Shown here: in pieces, positions 43,643-57,332 of the stretch
Numbering within the stretch: the stretch's first letter is position 1
Layout of the letters: the number at the start of each line of letters is the position of its first letter
DNA from: Gigaspora rosea
Lineage: Eukaryota > Glomeromycota > Glomeromycetes > Diversisporales > Gigasporaceae
DNA: 64,000 nucleotides
NCBI GenBank assembly: GCA_003550325.1
Contig: QKWP01000856.1
Coordinates: 28,887-92,886, forward strand
Direction: 5' to 3'
The notes under the pieces: generated by a model
The model's input: only the letters and a program-made list of their open reading frames with translations
Database searches by the model: none
What the model was told of the DNA's origin: nothing
Made by a program: the position numbers and the translations under genes

Positions 43643-46483
43643 GAAGCCTTACCGTTATTAGAGTTAATTTTAGAGTAGATAGTGGTAAATCTTGGATGTA
43701 AGGTTCATTTTACCCCTTACATCGTACAAACGTAGTTTTGATCAAATTTGTAGATCATTACTATAATTACTACAATCACTACTAACATTTTGTAGTTAAT
43801 GTTTCAGTTAATATCACCCACCCCTAGCTGAAGCCTCCTCCTATACAGCTAATCAAAATACTAGATGACTCTTGTCAGTCACCCTATGAAAAGTGTTACG
43901 GGTTGGTGTCGGGAATGCTCGAAATAGCACAGATCTTGTGGCACATGCAGGAATGTATTACAGAATGGCACAGACATTGTGGCAAAGGGTGGCATATAAT
44001 ATTACGGCATATGAAATAGCACATTTAGATGGCATGTATCACACATGTTGGCTTGTAATACATGTTGGCTCATTTCGTGGAGAGCAAAAGATCAGTAAAG
44101 GATGTTTTTTTAAAAAAGGAGCGATATCTCATGATTTCACTAATGAAGCTTCCCTGTGTGTCTTAACAAAAAAAATTCTTTGCAAAATTTTGCTTAGTTT
44201 ATTCATCTTATATTGATTACTTATGAAAATTTATGTTTTAGTTAATCCATATCATTATCGTGGTCGCACATGAATTTATGCTTATTACCCATGCCAAATT
44301 CCATGCTGATTTGACTAGTAAACTGTTGCAAACCTGAGCCATTTATGGTCCAATTGGCACAAGCACAAGGTCCTGCACAATACACCAAATCCGAACCAAC
44401 TCGGGCCATACCCGTACAAATCCAGGTCTTGACTTATGTCTATCTAATTCCAACCTATCCTATATAGTATTTTTTTTTATAGAGCACCTTATTTTACATC
44501 AACCAATGAAATTGTTCACAATTTTTCATTTTTATATGTTCATTTCATATATTCATTTCATTTTACCCCCCTCTCCTCACGAGAGTCCTGGAAATGTGAT
44601 GTTAACTGATGAATCAACTTCAAATGTCCTAAGATGAGAGAGCATATACATTGACCGATTTAACTCTATTAGTTACTAAAAATAAGTTTCTAAGATTTAC
44701 TCAAATAAAGTCTTTTTAGCACTATACTAGCTTACTTCCTTATTTTTTTTAGTAAAATTGAAAAGAGCTTCTCTACTTGTTGTCACTCTTTATTAAAATC
44801 AAATTCTTTATTTATTGGTTTCTTATTTTAAATTTTATTGTATAAGTCATATATTATTAAATCTTCGCCTTTAATCTTTACTTTCTTTAAATTCTTTATT
44901 AGACAGATTCGCATTTTATTAAAATTCTTTTTCGGGCGGATTGCATTTTATTAAGTTTTTGCTTTCTTTAAATTCTAATTATACCAAATCATGAGTTATT
45001 TTATTTACTTTCTTTATATAATTTTCACTGAACAAGATTATGTTATTGAATTTTCACTTTTTTTAAAAAATTACTGCGCGTAATTATATTTTTGCTTTTA
45101 GATTAGGTTTAGTCTTTTTTTTAAAAAAAATTCTTGTGATTTTTTTACTTTATTAGGTTTATGTCTAAACTTTGATTTAGTTGTTTGATATTTTGCACTA
45201 AAGAATTTATAATTTAAATCATGGATTGATTTTTTTAATTATGGTATTATATAATCGTGTATTAATATTTCATGACAGTAATATTAAAATTGGCTTTTTA
45301 TTGATGTGAAGATGATGCACGGGTTGTTACGTCAGACTCATACAATAATATAGTTAGTATATGGGATTGTGTAAATAACTAAATTTGCATGAATTAACTC
45401 ATGTCACATTGCCTTAGGCCATATGACCCTTGTTAATTTAGTTATTTTCTACAACCTATACAATTACTATAACATACATTACTCTCCACAATCAACCTCC
45501 ACCCTCATACCTAAATGCTAAAAGAAGAAATAAACACAACAAAAAAAAATTAAAAACAAAACAAAAAAAACATACAAAAAGTACAAAAGCTAATCGTACT
45601 GGTCCTGCGCTGCATCACGCGCTGCGTAGCTACCCTAATTTGTAATTTTGAACACATTTTTGATGATTTAAGAGTTAGCAAATGATGTAATAATACAGGC
45701 CAAACTTTTGTAAATCTGGTACTTTATGCATAATGTGTGAAAATAACATGAAATTTACATGTAATGTTAAGTTGTAATTTATGTAACCCAATCTTAGTTA
45801 CCATAAAATCTGGACATAAATATCCCTCATAGCAAGTGTGTATGTACCTCTACCAGATTTAAAAGCTAGACAGTGATTTATACCCAGATGCAAAAGCATT
45901 ATACAAACTACTATATCAGATGCATACACTATACCCCCATAAGTGAGTACTCGAGTACAATTTTGAATTATGGATATGTGCTATGAAAGTACCCAAATTA
46001 ACAAAAAAAACAGTTTACAGTAAATTGACTTTTTATATTATTTAATCATAAGTACAGTAATACAAGTTTAAAGACTATCCTGTAAAATTTTATTAATGCA
46101 ATAGCATTACTTTCCTAAATAACAAGGTTTACTGGGTTAATTTGGGATTAGCTAAACGAAACAAATATAAAAATTATTGATTTGGTCTTTTTTTTATCAC
46201 CTATCCCACATATCAATTAAATTATATAATTCGAATCATGATCATATCAGAATATATTAAACTATTCTAAATCTAAAAATCATGATTTTAAAAATCGTTG
46301 TTTAAAACATTTTCCATTTGAATTGTATATATAATAAATTACAATTACACTCTTCCGTACTAAATTTGCTATAGAGAAATTTTAAAATTTCACTTCCAGA
46401 TTTTAATTTGTAGCACTTATATCAAAAACCGGACAGCTTTTTTAAAAAAAATTTTTATCGAAAGTTATAGAGATTCAAAAAAT
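43643..46483. other. Intergenic, no supported gene
   Basis: AT-rich, with a short stretch of repeated GGCACA/TGTGGCA words at 43920-44060 and a CT-rich zone at 44560-45180. The open frame 43893-44216 is low-complexity and has no recognisable domain. A compact inverted word GCGCTGCATCACGCGCTGCG lies at about 45607. Confidence 0.5.
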
Positions 46484-46659
46484 TCTAAAGTCAATTACTA
46501 ATCAAGCATTTTGCTCATCTAACTGATTCCAAATTCAATTTGAGCAGGAGGAGTTTAAATATTATAGTAAAAATCAGATGACTACAAAAACTCGAGTTTA
46601 ACTAGTTTGGGTTTCAAACAGGTCTGAACAAAGTTTGGATAAACAGGATAACATCCCTA
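46484..46659 (+). repeat. hAT terminal segment, copy 2
   Basis: Near-identical to 18932-19097, ending ACATCCCTA. No transposase remnant is visible beside this copy, so it may be a truncated or MITE-like derivative. Confidence 0.6.
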
Positions 46660-46779
46660 ATTAAAATTAAGTTATTATAAAATTCTGCCACAGAATTCAC
46701 AATCTATTTCAGTATAGTTGAGCCAGTTTTTATTAGAATTATTGGTCATTGCCAAAATCATTGCATCTCCCATCATTAA

Positions 46780-46965
46780 CCCGGGTTCAACCCAGGTTGG
46801 GTTGGGTTGGGTCAGACCCAGATCGGGTTTGACATGAGGCGGGTAAGACCCAGGTCGAGTTTGGCATGAGGCGGGTCAGACACAGATCGGGTTTTGACCC
46901 AAGTGGGTCTTACCCAGGTCAGGCCCAACCCTGAACCAACCTGACCCAGTAAGACCCCTAGTATT
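46780..46965. repeat. GC-rich GGGTT/AACCC repeat island
   Basis: Multiple AGACCCAGATCGGGTTT and GGCATGAGGCGGGT words, both strands, in an otherwise AT-rich landscape. The right end reads GACCCCTAGTATTAAC; the left flank CATTAACCC shares ATTAAC with it, which could be a trace of a target duplication, but matching inverted ends are not clear. Confidence 0.5.
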
Positions 46966-46969
46966 AACA

Positions 46970-47300
46970 ACCCCAAAGTAACTAGCAAACTGAGGTTGGC
47001 TGGTAATAGTAAGCTAAGGTTCTCTTAAGTGCTCTTACATGTCATTGCCAAATAAAATGGTATTATAAAAAAATTTTATAGTTGTTTTATTTAATAATTA
47101 GAATAAAAAGTCCTTCTATGCTGTATATAAATTTGGATGACAGTTAATAAAAAAATAATTAATAGTAAATCAAAGATTTATAAATTAAATAAATTTGTTA
47201 GTATCATATTTATATTCAAACTGATAAATTTTAATTCTTTATTATAAATAGAATCAATATAACTTAACTGTAATCTCCAATATTAATAAACAAATAGGAG
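46970..47300. other. Intergenic, AT-rich
   Basis: No gene or repeat recognised. Confidence 0.45.
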
Positions 47301-47308
47301 TATACATA

Positions 47309-49104
47309 AAGGCTACTACTTCTCATTTTACAAAGCAACTTTTAGAATATGTAAAAAGAAACCCAATTCCACCAAATACATAGCAAAAGTTAATACCACA
47401 AATTTAAATTATTAGAATTTATTTAATTTTTTATTTAACTTTACAAAATATATTTCTAGAAAATAGAAGATGATTTAAACAATCCATTTATTGTATCAAA
47501 GACAACCCAAGAGATCAATTTGAATGACTATACAATATCCGAATTTTCTGTTGAAAGTAATTTGGGTGAATTGTATAATTAAAATAACTATGCAATATTT
47601 GAATTTCCTGTTAAAAATAATTTGGATGGTTTATATAATCCAAGTTCAGATAATCTTGATAATGATATCTTTGTTGAGTTTAATAACAATAATTTTAATA
47701 GAATCAGAAGGAGATCCCAATATAAATATAACTTGTTTACAGAACCTGGCATTGTGTATTCTACATTGAGTATGAATACAAAAAAGGTAATATTTGAATT
47801 TCAATTTAGGTCTATTTAAAAAGAGATTTAATTTTTCTTTATCTATGCAGTGATTTATTAACACACTTAATATTTCAAGTTTATTATTAACATATTGTGA
47901 TATATTAGTTCAACGAGTTTCTAAAAATAAAGCTGAAGAAGTTTTCAAAATACTATAAGTTTTAAATTTCTAAATTTTTTACAGGTTCTAATTTTGTTTT
48001 TTCTAAATATACTTATAGTTTTTGCAGTTCATTGAATTATATATTTTGATATGATCAAAATGTAACAAGTGGACTTTCTTCATAATTGAACTAGAATCGT
48101 TAAAATTATTTTTAATACTTTTAGAAATAATTTTGCTTCATATACTTTGTCAGGTGATAATGTTCTTCGGTGTTATAAAATGGCAAAAGTATAACTTTTT
48201 TAACATGATTATAATACCATATTTACTTGAAATAACACACATGGGCGTTATTTCAAAAATTGCATTTTCTTAAAATAGCATGTTGGTTTCAAAATAACAC
48301 CAATGTGCGTCACAATATAATACACACTCCAAATGCCGAATTAATAATCTGCTGAAATAACGAATTAAATAACAAGCAGAAATAATAATTTTTTAGTCAA
48401 AAAAGCCTCACTTAGATCAGAAAGGCTATATATAAAATTAAGACATACAGGCTTTTTATGCATCACACATATATAATGCACAAATTTTTAGAAATTAGAT
48501 CTTTAACCTGAAATAATGCCCATGCTCGTACTCAAAATAATGTGCATCCCCTCGAAATAATGTGCAGGTGCACATATTTTGAGTAAATACAGCATGATTA
48601 TTACAGTATCTAAAATAAAATATTTATTAAATAGACTGCAAATGAAAATTATAGAGAGTGCAAGATGTTATTGAAAAAATGGCAAAAAATCTCAATAATA
48701 ATAAGAAAGATTTAATTCTAGAAGCTTTTAAATCAATGTGAGTATTTATAAGATTTGAAAAAAATTGTTGTATAGATACTTCTAATTATTTTAATAAGAT
48801 TGTACCATACTATAGAATAAATAATTTTAAACTTGATATGATAAGCAAAAGTTAAAAAAAGATCCTTTTTATATAAAGTTTTTAACTTGTTATCAGACCA
48901 TTTTTCTGTAACATTATTTTAAATGTGAATAGTAATTTTTGATAATTTTTCTTTTTATATATTATAATTACAATGCTTAGAATATATTACTAAATTATTT
49001 TTAGGTTGAGTAATATCATGAAAGCATCTAAATATAGAAACATAAGTTCGACCCTTCACTACAAGGATAAAAAGCAAAATTTTCTATATATATACCTGTT
49101 ATAG
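47309..49104 (+). pseudogene. Candidate decayed spliced gene, product unknown
   Basis: Segments with coding-like composition joined by consistent splice sites. Segment 1, about 47309-47400, encodes TTSHFTKQLLEYVKRNPIPP with one in-frame stop (47381-47383). Segment 2, 47460-47786 (after TTTCTAG, before GTAATA), has 109 codons with one in-frame TAA at 47580-47582 and an internal 18-residue duplication (DYTISEFSVESNLGELYN and NYAIFEFPVKNNLDGLYN). Segment 3, 48655-48737 (RVQDVIEKMAKNL...), has acceptor ATAG and donor GTGAGT. Segment 4, 49005-49104, has acceptor TTTTTAG. Intron phases agree (0, then 2). A further coding-like piece KITLEDCGLMKLGNKIKDII lies near 49171-49250. No family recognised. 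The stops suggest decay, unless the true splicing avoids them. Confidence 0.35.
48216..48594. mobile_element. MITE-like element in a putative intron
   Basis: Left ATATTTACTTGAAATAACAC and right, inverted, GTATTTACTCAAAATATGTG. Several GAAATAATG/CATTATTT words lie inside. About 380 bp, non-coding, within the 868-bp gap between segments 2 and 3 of the candidate gene. Confidence 0.5.
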
Positions 49105-49259
49105 ATAAAAAATTTTTATCTGCTTATATTGGAAATAAAATTTGCTAATTATATATTATAAAGTAAAAGCAAAATTACTTTGGAAGATTGTGGTCTCATG
49201 AAATTGGGAAATAAAATAAAAGATATAATTGACAAGTGTATCAATAATAGGTAAACAAT

Positions 49260-50655
49260 AATAATTTAGAAATTTGTAATCTACTAGTGGAAGGCAAGTT
49301 TTTTTTTGCATTAGAATTTCTTAATATCATTAATTCCTATCATATAATTTACATTTTTCTGCAATTTGTAAGGACCCTGAAATATATATAGATAGATCAG
49401 ATTAATTATACAATTACTAAAAATAAAAGATTTGCAGAAAAACCTCAAAATAAGCAAAAAAATTATTATAAATAAAAAAGATCTGTATAAAAAATCACCA
49501 AAATAAGCAAACTAATATCTGACCTATCTATGTATATTTCAGGGTCCCGATTTGTGACTAGGCTTTTAATATTATATATATACAGTAGATTTAAAATATA
49601 AGGCTGTATACAGGATAATTCTTTTGAAAAAATTTTATTTTCCTCAGGTTAATTCTGATTTTGACATACTTCTTACTTCAATAGAACATCTTATGCAAAT
49701 AAATATTATTGGATTTTTATTTATAATCTAATTTTGTCTTTTATATAAAAGACTATAATAACCTGTTCTACTAAAGTCATTAAAAAGAAAAATCAAACCT
49801 TCTAAAATAACATGACCATTATTTCATATACTGATGAAAGTTCCAGTTAGAAAAAATTGTATCAATTTGTTTTAAGGGTAGAGTACAATGATCTACATTT
49901 TAATAGTAATCACATTACTAATTTTTTTTACAATAACATTCAATTGAAATCAGGTGATGATCACATGTTATTGTATATTATTTATATTGTACTACCTAAG
50001 CAAATCTCAATCATCCTAAGCAAATTGACGATATATACAAGTAGAATTTTTTAATATAATATAATATGTGGCTTTAAAGTTTTACTACCATAAATAGAAA
50101 GTTTTGACCTATAGACCACAAAATTTTGGCTAAAATTGGTTGCGTTTTCAAAAATCCTTATCATTAGCATATTTTTGCCCCTATATAAAAATTTTTTTGT
50201 ATGATGATCATATATGAAAATGATCGATGTTGTACTCTTTAATATAGATTTTTAATTACTTTATTCAATTAATATGCATTTATATATAATCATATTAACT
50301 GATTTGATTTTTAGAATCTTGTTTTAATAAACTGCTATACATACCTTTACTATTAAATGATATAAGAAGAACAACTAATAAAACATTCAATAAAAAGATT
50401 TTTAGCCTTTATAAAAAAAGCACTATTGCTAGTTATTGTAACATAATATAAGAAATTATAATAGTTAAATGAATACTTTGTTTATTGTCTGAAACAAAGC
50501 AAAGGACCTTTAGTTTCTTTGCATTGTAATACAAAGTTACTTTTTTTGATGCATCACATATTAAAATATCAAAATATAACTTTGCATTTTCTGTCTGTAC
50601 TATTCATATAATTTTAAACTATTTTTAATTGGTCATGTATACCAATATATGGAAT
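49260..50655. other. Intergenic, AT-rich
   Basis: One local inverted pair around ATATATAGATAGATCAG and CTGACCTATCTATGTATAT (about 49383-49402 and 49530-49550), with the phrase AGGGTCC/GGACCCTGA at its outer sides; possibly a 170-bp MITE. No gene. Confidence 0.45.
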
Positions 50656-51258
50656 TGATAATAACTTTTAATCCACTGGTCTGTTTTGAATGATTTAACT
50701 ACCAAAATGTTAACTAGCTCAAAATTGTTAAAAATTACAGGATTCAACTTTTGTAAATTTATTTAATATTAAATAAGTCTTAATTCACTAGCCTGTTTTG
50801 AAAGATTTAACTACCAAAATGTTTATCTCAGTGAGATGATTCTAATAAACCCAAAATCATTAAATTCTAATTGCAGAATCCCAAGATTAATAAAAATTGT
50901 ATTGTTAGACAACTATTAGTTTAAAACCAATTTTGATTAAATAATTGACAAATTTTTATCAATTTTGGAATCCTATAATTGGAATTTAACAATTTTGGGC
51001 TTGTTAGAATTGTCTTACTGAAACAAACATTTTGGTAGTTAAATTATTCAAAGCAGGCTAGTAGATCAAAAGTTATTCAATAATAAAGAACTTAACTTAG
51101 TAATTTTAAAAATCACTATTAAAGTTATACATAAGTTAAATAATTTTAGGATTCTATAATTGAATTTTAATAATTTTGGTTTTGTTAGGATTGTCTTATT
51201 GAGATGAGCATTTTGGTAGTTAAACAATTCAAATGGACTAGTGGATCAAAAATTATTA
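50656..51258. mobile_element. Nested MITE pair of the AACTTTTGATCCA family
   Basis: Outer ends AATAACTTTTAATCCACTGG (about 50659) and its inverse at 51258; inner ends at about 50776 and 51075 (GATCAAAAGTTATT). Both have TTTAACTACCAAAATGTT near the left end and ATTTTGGTAGTTAAA near the right. The arrangement reads as one family member inserted in another. Related to 9771-10072. Confidence 0.65.
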
Positions 51259-51259
51259 T

Positions 51260-52387
51260 CATATATACTATATAGTAAGAAATAGCAAACTTTTTTAATT
51301 ATTTTATTTATATAAATATTTCTCTGAACAAACAATGCTATGCATTTACCTATTATGAAAAAGTTATCTTATATGTCCAATTCTATATCTATTGCTTTTA
51401 ATTGGACATTCAGACAATAAATATTAAGCAGATTTCTATTGTCTGAATTCTATTTATTGCTAGTAGTATACTTTCTATATTAATTATTTGCACAGTTTCA
51501 GTTCTAAACTCTTAGTAAAATACTATATTAATACTGTGCTTATTAAAAATACCAGTTCTATTTAGAACACTAATCTGAGTTCTTTCTTTATCTCAAGCTA
51601 GGCTAAAACTGCTTTATTGTTAATACCAAACTATTGTATTTATACTTGTAATATAATTGTACTAATTCTACTCTCGTTGTGTTTTAACAAGTTACTAGGT
51701 TCAATAAATTAAACAAATGCAATATTTAAATAAATTAAACTAATTATACATATTTAATTAATTAGTTAATTTAACTAATCAAATAAATCAGATAAATTTA
51801 ATAAATCAAGTAAATCAAGCTTATACAACTTATTAGATCTTCAAATGAGTGAAACAGATAATTCATAAATTCTATTCAAGTTACTATATCTAAATATAGA
51901 TCTAATCTATAATATAAGAAAATTTATTTCAAACTACAATTTATCCCATTACAATACATACAAGTACAATAAATTTTGATTAGTAGGTAAATAGTATACT
52001 ATAAATAGCAAATTTATTTTATTAAATTACTATATTGTACAAATTAAAGTATCTGGTTATGCTATTTATACATAATAAAGAATTAACATCATATGGGCTT
52101 CTATTAATAGAAATTAGACAAATTAACATTTTAAAAAAAAACTAAGTTTTAACTTTTACAGCTCATATTTTAGTAAATTTTGGAGCTATTATTATTATTT
52201 AGTAGTTAAAAGAAAGTTTAAATCTAAGCTTTCTTTTAAGTACTAAATAATAATAATAACTTTGAAATTCACCAAGATAGAACCTCAAATAATTTATGTG
52301 AGCTTATATTTGAATATCATAGTAAATTTTTTTTTGGTTAGCACTTTTATATTGGTATATATAAGCAATATTTTAAATATTATAAGT
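51260..52387. other. Intergenic, AT-rich
   Basis: A dyad AAGCTTTCTTTTAAGTACTA with its partner TAGTAGTTAAAAGAAAGTTT lies at about 52200-52250, next to ATTATTATT runs. No gene recognised. Confidence 0.45.
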
Positions 52388-52389
52388 TA

Positions 52390-52554
52390 CTCTCATTATA
52401 GTGAAGACCTCAAGCTGTAAAATTTCTTTACTATATTGAGAGATTCACTATATAGAGAGCCTTTTATTATAGTAATAATAATTCTGTTCTAAAAAAATTC
52501 TTCACTATAGCAATCTTCACTATATTGCTATATTGAGAGTTCACTATAACAGAG
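52390..52554. mobile_element. pogo-like MITE, TA-flanked
   Basis: Ends CTCTCATTATAGTGAA and TTCACTATAACAGAG, with TA at 52388-52389 and 52555-52556. Inside are several CACTATA/TATAGTG words. Confidence 0.65.
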
Positions 52555-53059
52555 TATCTTGTAGTAAGACTTTTAAAGTTTTTTAATTTTTTTAAAATAC
52601 AATATTCTCTAGAAAAAAAAAACAAATTCCAAAATTACATTTTCTAAAAAAAAAGGAAACTGCTATTGCCACCCCCTAATTTTGTTAATGCTACCCTTCT
52701 GGCCTCTGACCCTTCTCTTTCAGCCAGAACTGACTGGTCTGACCCAACCCTTCTAAAAAGGTCATATGACTTGCATTAAAATAGAGGTCACGTGACTTTC
52801 AAAACTTGATAATTCGCCAAAATTTAAGGAGGGTCCTTATCCTGTACCCGGGTAGAGGCTTTTATCCTAAACCCGGGGGTATAAATTTTTATCCTATACT
52901 GCCTAAATCAGATTGGTCCAAATATTAAAAAATTTATATTTTTCGAATCTTTTTTATTATAGATAATTTATTTAAAAAAAATACAAAGTAGCAAAAAGTA
53001 CAAAAAAAAGACAAAAAGTATAGCAAGACAAAGGCCAAAAAAAAACTATCAAAAAATAT

Positions 53060-53605
53060 CAAATAACAATAAAAGCACTAACGCGAAAACCAAAAACACC
53101 AAATGATGACCAATAGTGCCACAAACTATAATAAAGAACACTACCAAATGACGCCGAAAAACACCACCAAACAATGACTAAAAGACCACCAAACTATGAC
53201 AAAAAAGCACTATTAAATGACGATGAAAAGACCACCAAATGACAACCAAAAACACCACTAAACGATGACCAAAAGCACACCAAATGATGATGAAAGCACC
53301 ACAAAAGAGTGACAAAAAGCACTACATGAACGATGACGAAAGCACAAAAAAAAACTGACGGCAAAAACACTACACAAAGATGATGAAAGCACCAAAAAAA
53401 ACAACAGCAAAAATACTACAGAACAACAATAAAAGCACCAAAAAAAATGTCAGTAAAAATACTACACAATGATGATGAAAGCACTAAAAAAAAACTATAG
53501 CAAAATCATGACAAAAGCACCAAAAAAATGATGGCAAAAACACTATGAAAGTACCAAAAATAACGATAGCAAAAAAAAACGATGATGAAAGCACTAACAA
53601 AAAAG
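53060..53605. repeat. Minisatellite inside the MULE
   Basis: Some fifteen imperfect units of about 30-40 bp built on CACCAAATGATGATGAAAGC and GCAAAAACACTAC. Strong strand asymmetry (A and C rich on +). Confidence 0.75.
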
Positions 53606-54726
53606 CGCGATTCATTGTTGATTGGTTTAATTTTATATAAATATAGTCACATGATTGAAACAGGTTAAGACCCTGTACCCCAGGGTATAGGTTAAGTTTC
53701 TCCAAAAATTTGGGACCACAAGTATTGGTACAAAACTGATAAATATTTTGCCAAAAAGAAAATCAGTATTATTGCTCACATTAAGCCTTTTTTTGTTTTT
53801 GCAATACAGATTATATGTGAAATCACATAGAGATAGCTAATTAAGTTCTCTTTTTAAGTTATATATAATTGATACGATTAGATATAGAAAATATCAAATA
53901 TCAGAACCATCCTGCTATCAGAATTTAAATTGGAGCATCAGTACAAACCGCAAAATCACATGCCAACCAGTGTATAAAATAGCATGATAAAAATATGGAT
54001 CTACCATTTTTTATATTGCATATACTGGTATTTTAAAATTGGGCTGGTTCAACAAACAGTGCATGATCCGGAATTTTTTGAAGTAACCGGTGCGTGCATC
54101 TATGTGCCCCCAATGATCTGATGATCATTTTCTACTAATGCAGGCTTTTTTTTTTTGTACCGGTATTTTTTATATAACAGGTGCATGTACCGGTAAATTA
54201 AAATTTTTATTTTAAATACTGATGCCAACCCTGCCAATCAGATTTTAGCATAGTACAATTAATTATGCATAAGCTTTTTTTTATATAAAAGCTCGTTCCA
54301 AAAGAGCAGCACTGGACATATGTACATATATACATATACATAAAAGTGTATGGTCACTACAGAAGAAATCGAGTTGCATTTTGTATGACTTAAGAGTACT
54401 ATTTAAGTACACGGGTAAAAATTAAGGATGTTTGTTCAATGCAATCTAAAAGATAAAATTTTATGCTATAATAGTTATTGAACAAAACTGATAACATATA
54501 AAATTTTTTAATTAATTCCTATGCCTGAATAATTCATATTATTTGAGATTTCGTGAGTCACGAATTAATACAAATTTGGTTATTAATGTGTTTTCTCAGC
54601 AGGGCTTTTGATTTTGAGTGTTCTAAAGAAAAGGTAATCTTTATAATCAATTTAGTTTCATTACTGAATGAATAATCATTAATTAAACCATATTTTAAGC
54701 TACAAAAAATTATTCACAGAACAAAT

Positions 54727-56640
54727 TCATACATTGGGACATGTTCTGCAATTGTGGCCAGTCTGCTGGCATAAACTATATTGTCTTGATCGTTTTTCAG
54801 CAAGCTCAAATGCAGAAGGATCTCTTTTTGTCAATTTTTGGCTTTATTTTTTGCCCAGCTGGTCTTCCTTGTAGTTTACTAATAACTGGGTTTTTTGGAA
54901 CAATGAGAGGACTTTGTAGCAACTCTTCTAACTGTGCATAAGTAATAGCTAGTTGGTGTGGTGACCAGAATTGGTATGTTTGTCCAAGTAACTGAAGAAG
55001 AGGCTGAAGGACCATAAAATTATTATTCATAGGATAAGTAGGTTCAAGGAATTCTAGAAGATGATCTTGAATCCACTAGTGTTTGTGAAAATCGATTTGC
55101 TACAATGACTGGCCAGTTGTCAGATGTTTACTAATGATATGTGAACATGGAATTCCCATTGTGAATCTGAGAATTCCTGTACAAGAGCTTAGAGGTGAGT
55201 ATTCAGTTGCATTTAACACTTTTATCCATTCATTATAGGTTTTTTTAGTGCAAAAACAGACACATGACATAGGAGAGGTTCAAACAGATTGATCTGATAC
55301 TTGTGTTGTACCCTTATATGTTCTGAAAAGACTACAGCATGGATTTCTTTAGCTTGAGCTTCGATCTGTAGATACTTTTGTAGCATACCAACTCAAGAAC
55401 ACCCATGGATGTTTGTAGATACCTAATAATTATTTTTGAAGATAAACTGAATGTTTTTTAGTATTAATAATGTAGTGTGCTAAAAAAAATAAGACTCTAA
55501 ATTAGAACATATAATTATTCATTTTCAGGTTATATTCAAATATAATTACTCACTTTTTGAGAGTGGCATGCATACCTTCAACTCACAATATTACCTTGTT
55601 ACCAAGGAGTAAATGGCAATCGAACCAAGCAGAATGACGCATTTCTTATAGGGCATCCAGGTCTCTTGAAGGTATTGTAAAATACGGGTTTACTTTCATA
55701 GTATTGTAAAAATTTGTTCCATTGAGTTATGTATTCTTGCTCAGTAGTAGATGCCATAATTTCTTGCCATTTTGTTATGAATTCAGCCCAATGTTGTTCC
55801 ATGGTAAAATAATTTTTACATCTAGCTAATATATTTTTATTTATATACCAAATGCACAATATAAGATGAGCACTAGAAAGATTTTGCCAACAGCTTTCTT
55901 CACTGCCAATTCTTGTCAGTAATAATGACACTTGGGTGAGATGTTTCATTAAAAATTTTTGAGACACAATTCAAAGCCCATCCATAGTCTTGTTCAGTCT
56001 CATTCTGCAAAAAAATGAAGCAGGAAAAAAATATTGTATTAAAACCAGACACACCAATTATGTTTAACAGAGGCATTCTGTATCTTTTGTTTTATAGGTA
56101 CAGTCCATTATTAATACAGTGGGTAGGTACTGTTTAAAGCAATAGATATTCTATGTGCAAAAAAAAGGTGTGCAACATTATTTTGACTATCGCATTTATA
56201 ATCTAATTAAAAATCTGATCCTTGCAGTTCATTAATAAGGGCTTAAATAGGTGTTTGTCCATTTAGTTTTTTTTGACATATAGAGTGTACAGCATTATAG
56301 ATTGTTCTAGATATGGTCATTGAAAAAGGATCATTTTGCTTAATTGTTGCAAAAATTTCGCAAGGACAGGAGCCAGCAGCAGACATTTGTTTACCTGCTC
56401 CCTTTGTTCAACATTAAACCATTGAGTGATCAGGTGACCAGACATTCTGCAGATGCTTTATAGTTGTATTTAGGATTTTTCAACTTCAAGAAACCATACA
56501 TTATTACGTTTCATTCCAGAGAGTTCGGATTGACACCCTGTAAGCCTTGAAGCTATTTGCCTACAACATGAATTTTCTGTCAAATTCAATCTGTTTCTAT
56601 AATAACTACTTCTGTTATATCCTAATGTCATATTTTTGAT
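54727..56640 (-). pseudogene. MULE transposase with C-terminal zinc knuckle, disrupted
   Basis: Read on the minus strand in several frames. Order: GCQSELSGMKRNNVWFLEVE (56.5 kb; WRKY/GCM-type DNA-binding end, where HNH is expected next), helical linker with NVEQREQVNK, then MDCTYKTKRYRMPLLNIIG (first catalytic Asp, about 56.1 kb), NETEQDYGWAL, VIITDKNWQ (second Asp), and LILCIWYINKNILARCK (about 55.85 kb), diagnostic of MULE transposases. An open stretch at 55967-55599 covers the last part. Near the end come GRPAGQKIKPKIDKKR (about 54.86 kb) and CQQTGHNCRTC before the stop at 54727, a CCHC-like knuckle lacking its first Cys in frame. At least five frameshifts or stops make it non-functional. 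Host or transposon regulation not visible. Confidence 0.85.
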
Positions 56641-57332
56641 TTTGCTATTTGGACCAGATTTGTGACATCTTTATAATAACGGTATAACTTTGACTTTTAG
56701 CAAAAGTTCAGACATAAGTAAGAAGTTCCACACGGCTTTGAAATTTACTATGTAAAGGTAGAAGCATATTTAATATTATAGAACTATAATAAAGAAAGTA
56801 TAGTAGTATGAGTATAGTCTTCATTTTTGTGTGTTTTTTTTTAAAAAAAAGTATGTTCTACTTAATTCATATTTGAAAAGGTATATACAATATTATAATA
56901 AATTACAGAAGTTCGTTGCTCAGGGCTCAAATCTCAATTTATAAAGCTAAAACTGGCAATTAACATCTATTGAAGTTTGCATATAGTGGCATAAGTATAA
57001 CTTTTGCTTTAGATTTTTTTTTTTTTGTAAAAAGTATAAAAAGGAGTTTAAGGTACTTACATATTATATAGTCTCATTTCATTTTTTAGAGTTCAAATAT
57101 TAGTTTCTAAACTTAAAACTGAGTTCAAGTTTATTGAAATTTGTGTATAGGGTATAAGTATAACTTTCGCTTTTGCCCTTTTGACGTTTCTTTGTAAAAA
57201 AAGAAAAACACACTAACGTCTTATTTTCATTCTATTTATACTTTATTGACGTCATTATTATATACATATGCTTTACAAAATAGTTGAGGCTATAAAGTAA
57301 GAATTTTTTGCATATCTTTAATATTAGAAATG

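Noticed and set aside
43893-44216. 107-codon open frame
   Set aside because: Made of repeated GGCACA/TGTGGCA words with a hydrophobic low-complexity tail; no domain and no splice context.
46780-46965. tRNA-like T-arm words such as GGGTTCAACCC
   Set aside because: They belong to a GGGTT/AACCC repeat island; no cloverleaf could be traced.
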